Positions 6,193 through 7,929 of a stretch of DNA of 7,929 bases are shown one piece after another. This DNA comes from Pseudomonadota bacterium (GTDB taxonomy: Bacteria > Pseudomonadota > Gammaproteobacteria > Enterobacterales > Succinivibrionaceae). A program made the translations under genes and the position numbers. Each line of letters starts with the position of its first letter. Within the stretch, counting starts at the first letter, position 1. The stretch is taken from the NCBI GenBank assembly GCA_023460615.1, contig JAEWPL010000266.1:1-7929 (forward strand), written 5' to 3'. Below the pieces are notes generated by a model, which saw nothing but the letters and a program-made list of their open reading frames with translations, did no database searches and was not told the origin of the DNA.

Positions 6193-6201
6193 TAATCACA
6201 C

Positions 6202-6229
6202 TTTAATGTTAAATTTATTAAACACTAAA
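6202..6229. promoter_or_regulatory. Candidate ROK operator 2, 28-bp imperfect dyad
   Basis: The 28 bp from TTTAATGTTAAAT to ATTAAACACTAAA agree with their reverse complement at 22 of 28 positions. The 9-mer TTATTAAAC recurs here (6215-6223) exactly as in site 1 (6147-6155), 68 bp away, and GTTAAAT is also common to both. Two linked sites on either side of the ROK promoter would suit looping by a ROK tetramer; this is inference. Confidence 0.5.
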
Positions 6230-6440
6230 ACAAGATATTTTTACATTATCTTATTGTTTTATAATTATATTTTGCAAGGTATAGATATTTATTATTCTTA
6301 AATGTTACTTTTAACTAAAAATTTTATATTTTGCCATACAATTTTCAATAATTTGACATGTCACCTTTTACTAAATTGCTTATTTAAAGGCTTTTTAAAA
6401 GGTGTTTTTTTAAATTTTCATTTTTAATTAAATTTTCATT
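6230..6440. other. Central part of the divergent ROK-por intergenic region
   Basis: The gap between the two start codons is 426 bp (6126-6551), long for such a genome and very AT-rich. This part contains a perfect TATAAT at 6260-6265 with only a poorly spaced TTTACA (6240-6245) before it, a 10-bp palindrome TGACATGTCA (6354-6363), and a terminator-like hairpin. No protein-coding frame with a start and ribosome binding site is visible on either strand. Confidence 0.5.
6362..6411 (+). terminator. Intrinsic terminator-like hairpin in the por leader region
   Basis: CACCTTTTA (6362-6370) pairs perfectly with TAAAAGGTG (6396-6404), and seven Ts follow directly (6405-6411). The loop is 25 nt, which is large, and the stem is AT-rich, so its strength is uncertain. 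The U-tract is on the plus side only, so it acts on transcripts heading towards por. No gene lies in front of it on that strand, so it may end a short leader or small RNA starting near the TATAAT at 6260, or act as an attenuator. Confidence 0.5.
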
Positions 6441-6464
6441 TTTTTGATATTTTTTCATCAAAAA
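6441..6464. promoter_or_regulatory. Candidate activator site: inverted repeat before the por promoter
   Basis: Arms TTTTTGAT (6441-6448) and ATCAAAAA (6457-6464) are perfect inverted repeats with an 8-bp spacer. They contain TTGAT and ATCAA as in FNR sites, but FNR needs a 4-bp spacer, so this is not a canonical FNR box. It ends 1 bp before the candidate -35 element, with its centre about 47 bp upstream of the expected transcription start. Confidence 0.4.
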
Positions 6465-6465
6465 T

Positions 6466-6493
6466 TTGTCAAATTACAAATATTAACTAAAAT
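6466..6493 (+). promoter_or_regulatory. Candidate sigma-70 promoter of porG-porA
   Basis: TTGTCA (6466-6471) and TAAAAT (6488-6493), each five of six to consensus, are 16 bp apart. Transcription would start near 6500, giving a leader of about 50 nt. This would also exclude any longer porG reading from the TTG at 6444. Confidence 0.5.
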
Positions 6494-6540
6494 TATTACA
6501 ACGGTATTTTTATGTACCATGTTTTTCACACACTGCAAAC

Positions 6541-6546
6541 GAGGAG
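6541..6546 (+). promoter_or_regulatory. Ribosome binding site that fixes the porG start
   Basis: GAGGAG lies 5 nt before the ATG at 6552, a near-ideal signal, and the encoded MLQIRLHGRGGQG is where family members begin. Confidence 0.85.
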
Positions 6547-6551
6547 CCTTA

Positions 6552-7109
6552 ATGCTTCAAATTAGATTACATGGCCGTGGAGGCCAAGGTGTTGTGACCG
6601 CTGCAGAAATGCTAACCTTAGCTGCTTTCTACGAAGGCCACTTTGCACAAGCTTTCCCAAGTTTCGGTTCAGAGCGTACAGGTGCACCAGTTGTTGCCTA
6701 TGCTCGTATTGATAACAAAGACATTCGTACACACGAGCCAATTCAAAAACCTAATGTTGTTTTAATTCAAGATAAAACTCTATTAGGCTCAGTTGATGTA
6801 TTTGGCGGTCTTGATCCTAATGGATTTGCTGTTATCAACTCAAAGGATGCACCTGAGGTTGTCGTTCCTGAGATTGTTAAGATGCTACCAAAGGGACATG
6901 TTTTCACTGTTCCTGCAACTGATTTTGCAATGCAAAAGATTGGTAAGCCACTACCTGGCGCTCCAATGCTAGCAGCTCTAGCTGCAGTTACTGACATTCT
7001 AAAGTTAGAGTCAGTACAAAAAGCCTTCCAGGCAAGATATCCTGGCAAGATTGGTGATGCAAATGCAGAGACAGCTGCACTTGCTTATAACTACATCAAA
7101 GGAGAATAA
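6552..7109 (+). CDS. porG: Pyruvate:ferredoxin oxidoreductase, gamma subunit
   Basis: The 185-residue product is a full-length gamma subunit. It starts MLQIRLHGRGGQGVVTAAEM, the conserved glycine-rich entry (HGRGGQG at 7-13), followed by AQAFPSFGSERTGAPVVAYARI (32-53), both hallmarks of the gamma domain of 2-oxoacid:ferredoxin oxidoreductases. The enzyme converts pyruvate and CoA to acetyl-CoA and CO2 and reduces ferredoxin in the cytoplasm under anaerobic conditions. The frame extends upstream to a TTG at 6444, but those residues do not belong to the family. Codon use (GGT, CGT, GTT) suggests strong expression. porA follows after 5 nt, whereas many por operons have the ferredoxin-like delta gene between them. 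A 2-oxoisovalerate or other 2-oxoacid enzyme is possible, but the alpha subunit points to pyruvate. Confidence 0.92.
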   Translation: MLQIRLHGRGGQGVVTAAEMLTLAAFYEGHFAQAFPSFGSERTGAPVVAYARIDNKDIRTHEPIQKPNVVLIQDKTLLGSVDVFGGLDPNGFAVINSKDAPEVVVPEIVKMLPKGHVFTVPATDFAMQKIGKPLPGAPMLAALAAVTDILKLESVQKAFQARYPGKIGDANAETAALAYNYIKGE

Positions 7110-7114
7110 TTAAC

Positions 7115-7929
7115 ATGCTAGAGCAAATTGAAGGATCATTAGGTGTAGCTAAGGCTGTTGCCCTATGTCGTCCAGGTGTAGTTTGTGCCTACCCTATTTC
7201 TCCACAAACTCACATTGTTGAGAACTTAGGTAAGTTTGTTAAAAATGGTGAGTTAAAAGACTGTGATTTCTTAAATGTAGAATCAGAGTTCAGTGCAATT
7301 TCAGTATCAATTGGTTCTGAAGTTGGTGGTGCTCGTACTTATACAGCTACCGCATCTCAAGGTTTATTATTCATGACTGAAGGTATTTACTCAGCCTCAG
7401 GCTTAGGTTTACCTATCGTTATGACAGTAGCTTCTCGTGCTATCGGTGGTCCTATCAACATTTGGAACGATCACTCAGACTCTTTATCACAACGTGATAG
7501 TGGCTGGTTACAATTATTCTGCGAATCCAACCAAGATGCTGTTGATACCCACATCATGGCATTTAAGATTGCTGAAAAAGTAGGTCTTCCTGTAATGGTA
7601 TGTATGGATGGTTTCGTACTTACCCACGCTTTTGAAAGATTAGATATCCCATCACAAGAGACTGTAGATAAGTTCTTAAAGCCATATGAGCCAAAAGAAT
7701 ACTTAAATACCAAAGAGCCAGTATCTATTGGTGCTATGGTTGGTCCTGAGGCCTTTACTGAGGTTCGCCTACTACAACAACGTAAGATGGCTAAAGCTTT
7801 AGACGTTATTGAAGAAGTAACTAAAGAATACCGTGCTCTAACAGGCTCTAAGTCTGGTGGTTTATTAGATTGCTACAACTGTGAAAACGCTGATTTGAAG
7901 TTAATCATTTTAGGTTCAACAGTTGGTAC
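7115..7929 (+). CDS. porA: Pyruvate:ferredoxin oxidoreductase, alpha subunit (3' end outside window)
   Basis: ATG at 7115 follows the porG stop by 5 nt, with GGAG (7101-7104) as ribosome binding site inside the end of porG. The 271 codons present cover about two thirds of a usual alpha subunit of about 390 residues. Recognisable are AYPISPQTHIVE (25-36), NVESEFSAIS (54-63), GARTYTATASQGLLFMTE (72-89), GGPINIWNDHSDSLSQRD (111-128) and VMVCMDGFVLTHAFE (160-174). These match the pyruvate-specific alpha subunit (PorA) rather than 2-oxoglutarate enzymes. The alpha subunit forms the substrate and CoA side of the catalytic dimer and works with the thiamine-diphosphate-binding beta subunit, expected just downstream. 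Apparent codon use matches porG. Confidence 0.93.
   Translation, partial: MLEQIEGSLGVAKAVALCRPGVVCAYPISPQTHIVENLGKFVKNGELKDCDFLNVESEFSAISVSIGSEVGGARTYTATASQGLLFMTEGIYSASGLGLPIVMTVASRAIGGPINIWNDHSDSLSQRDSGWLQLFCESNQDAVDTHIMAFKIAEKVGLPVMVCMDGFVLTHAFERLDIPSQETVDKFLKPYEPKEYLNTKEPVSIGAMVGPEAFTEVRLLQQRKMAKALDVIEEVTKEYRALTGSKSGGLLDCYNCENADLKLIILGSTVG

Noticed and set aside
6182..6200. CRP- or FNR-like sequence TGATT...AATCA
   Set aside because: Spacing and half sites do not match either consensus; only five paired bases.
6353..6358. Perfect TTGACA as a -35 element for por
   Set aside because: No acceptable -10 element at 16-18 bp, and it is part of a palindrome next to a terminator-like hairpin.
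6444..6551. N-terminal extension of porG starting at a TTG, with a hydrophobic stretch
   Set aside because: No ribosome binding site, not part of the family, and the GAGGAG before ATG 6552 marks the true start; a likely promoter lies inside the extension.
6767..7048. 93-codon open frame on the minus strand
   Set aside because: Lies wholly inside porG in antisense, no recognisable protein.
7471..7713. 80-codon open frame on the minus strand
   Set aside because: Antisense shadow of porA.
1..7929. CRISPR array, tRNA or rRNA genes
   Set aside because: No regularly spaced repeats and no tRNA- or rRNA-like sequences seen on either strand.

Overview
The window is AT-rich DNA, most likely from an anaerobic, fermentative gammaproteobacterium. 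The gene mix (Bcr/CflA exporter, DsbA-like oxidoreductase with an N-terminal helical domain, CapW/BrxR-like WYL repressor, ROK regulator, multi-subunit pyruvate:ferredoxin oxidoreductase) fits a member of the Succinivibrionaceae. That placement is inference from gene content and composition, not from a marker gene.

Left part (1-1520): the 3' end of a TnpB-type gene of the IS200/IS605 group, a short hairpin-bearing stretch that may be the element's right end and omega-RNA region, and then, with no start codon of its own, a DUF4143-type AAA ATPase reading frame. This frame lacks its N-terminus and has lost the key residues of Walker A, Walker B and the C-terminal nuclease-like motif, so it looks like a dead remnant truncated by the mobile element.

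Middle part (1640-4805, minus strand, transcribed right to left): a CapW/BrxR-like WYL transcriptional regulator, a strong GCAA-capped hairpin, a Bcr/CflA-type MFS exporter, a periplasmic CGYC thiol oxidoreductase that overlaps the exporter gene by 10 bp, and a 59-residue membrane-anchored small protein that starts 4 nt after the oxidoreductase stop. The last three are tightly packed and probably form one operon, possibly controlled by the WYL protein. The regulator's upstream region carries a promoter and inverted repeats that could be its operators.

Right part (5118-7929): a ROK-type regulator (minus) diverges from porG-porA (plus), which encode the gamma and alpha subunits of a pyruvate:ferredoxin oxidoreductase; porA runs off the window. 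The 426-bp divergent region holds two dyads that share a 9-mer next to the ROK promoter, an intrinsic terminator pointing towards por with no gene in front of it, an inverted repeat just upstream of a candidate por promoter, and a clear ribosome binding site that fixes the porG start at 6552. The simplest reading is that the ROK protein controls itself and possibly the pyruvate-oxidising operon.
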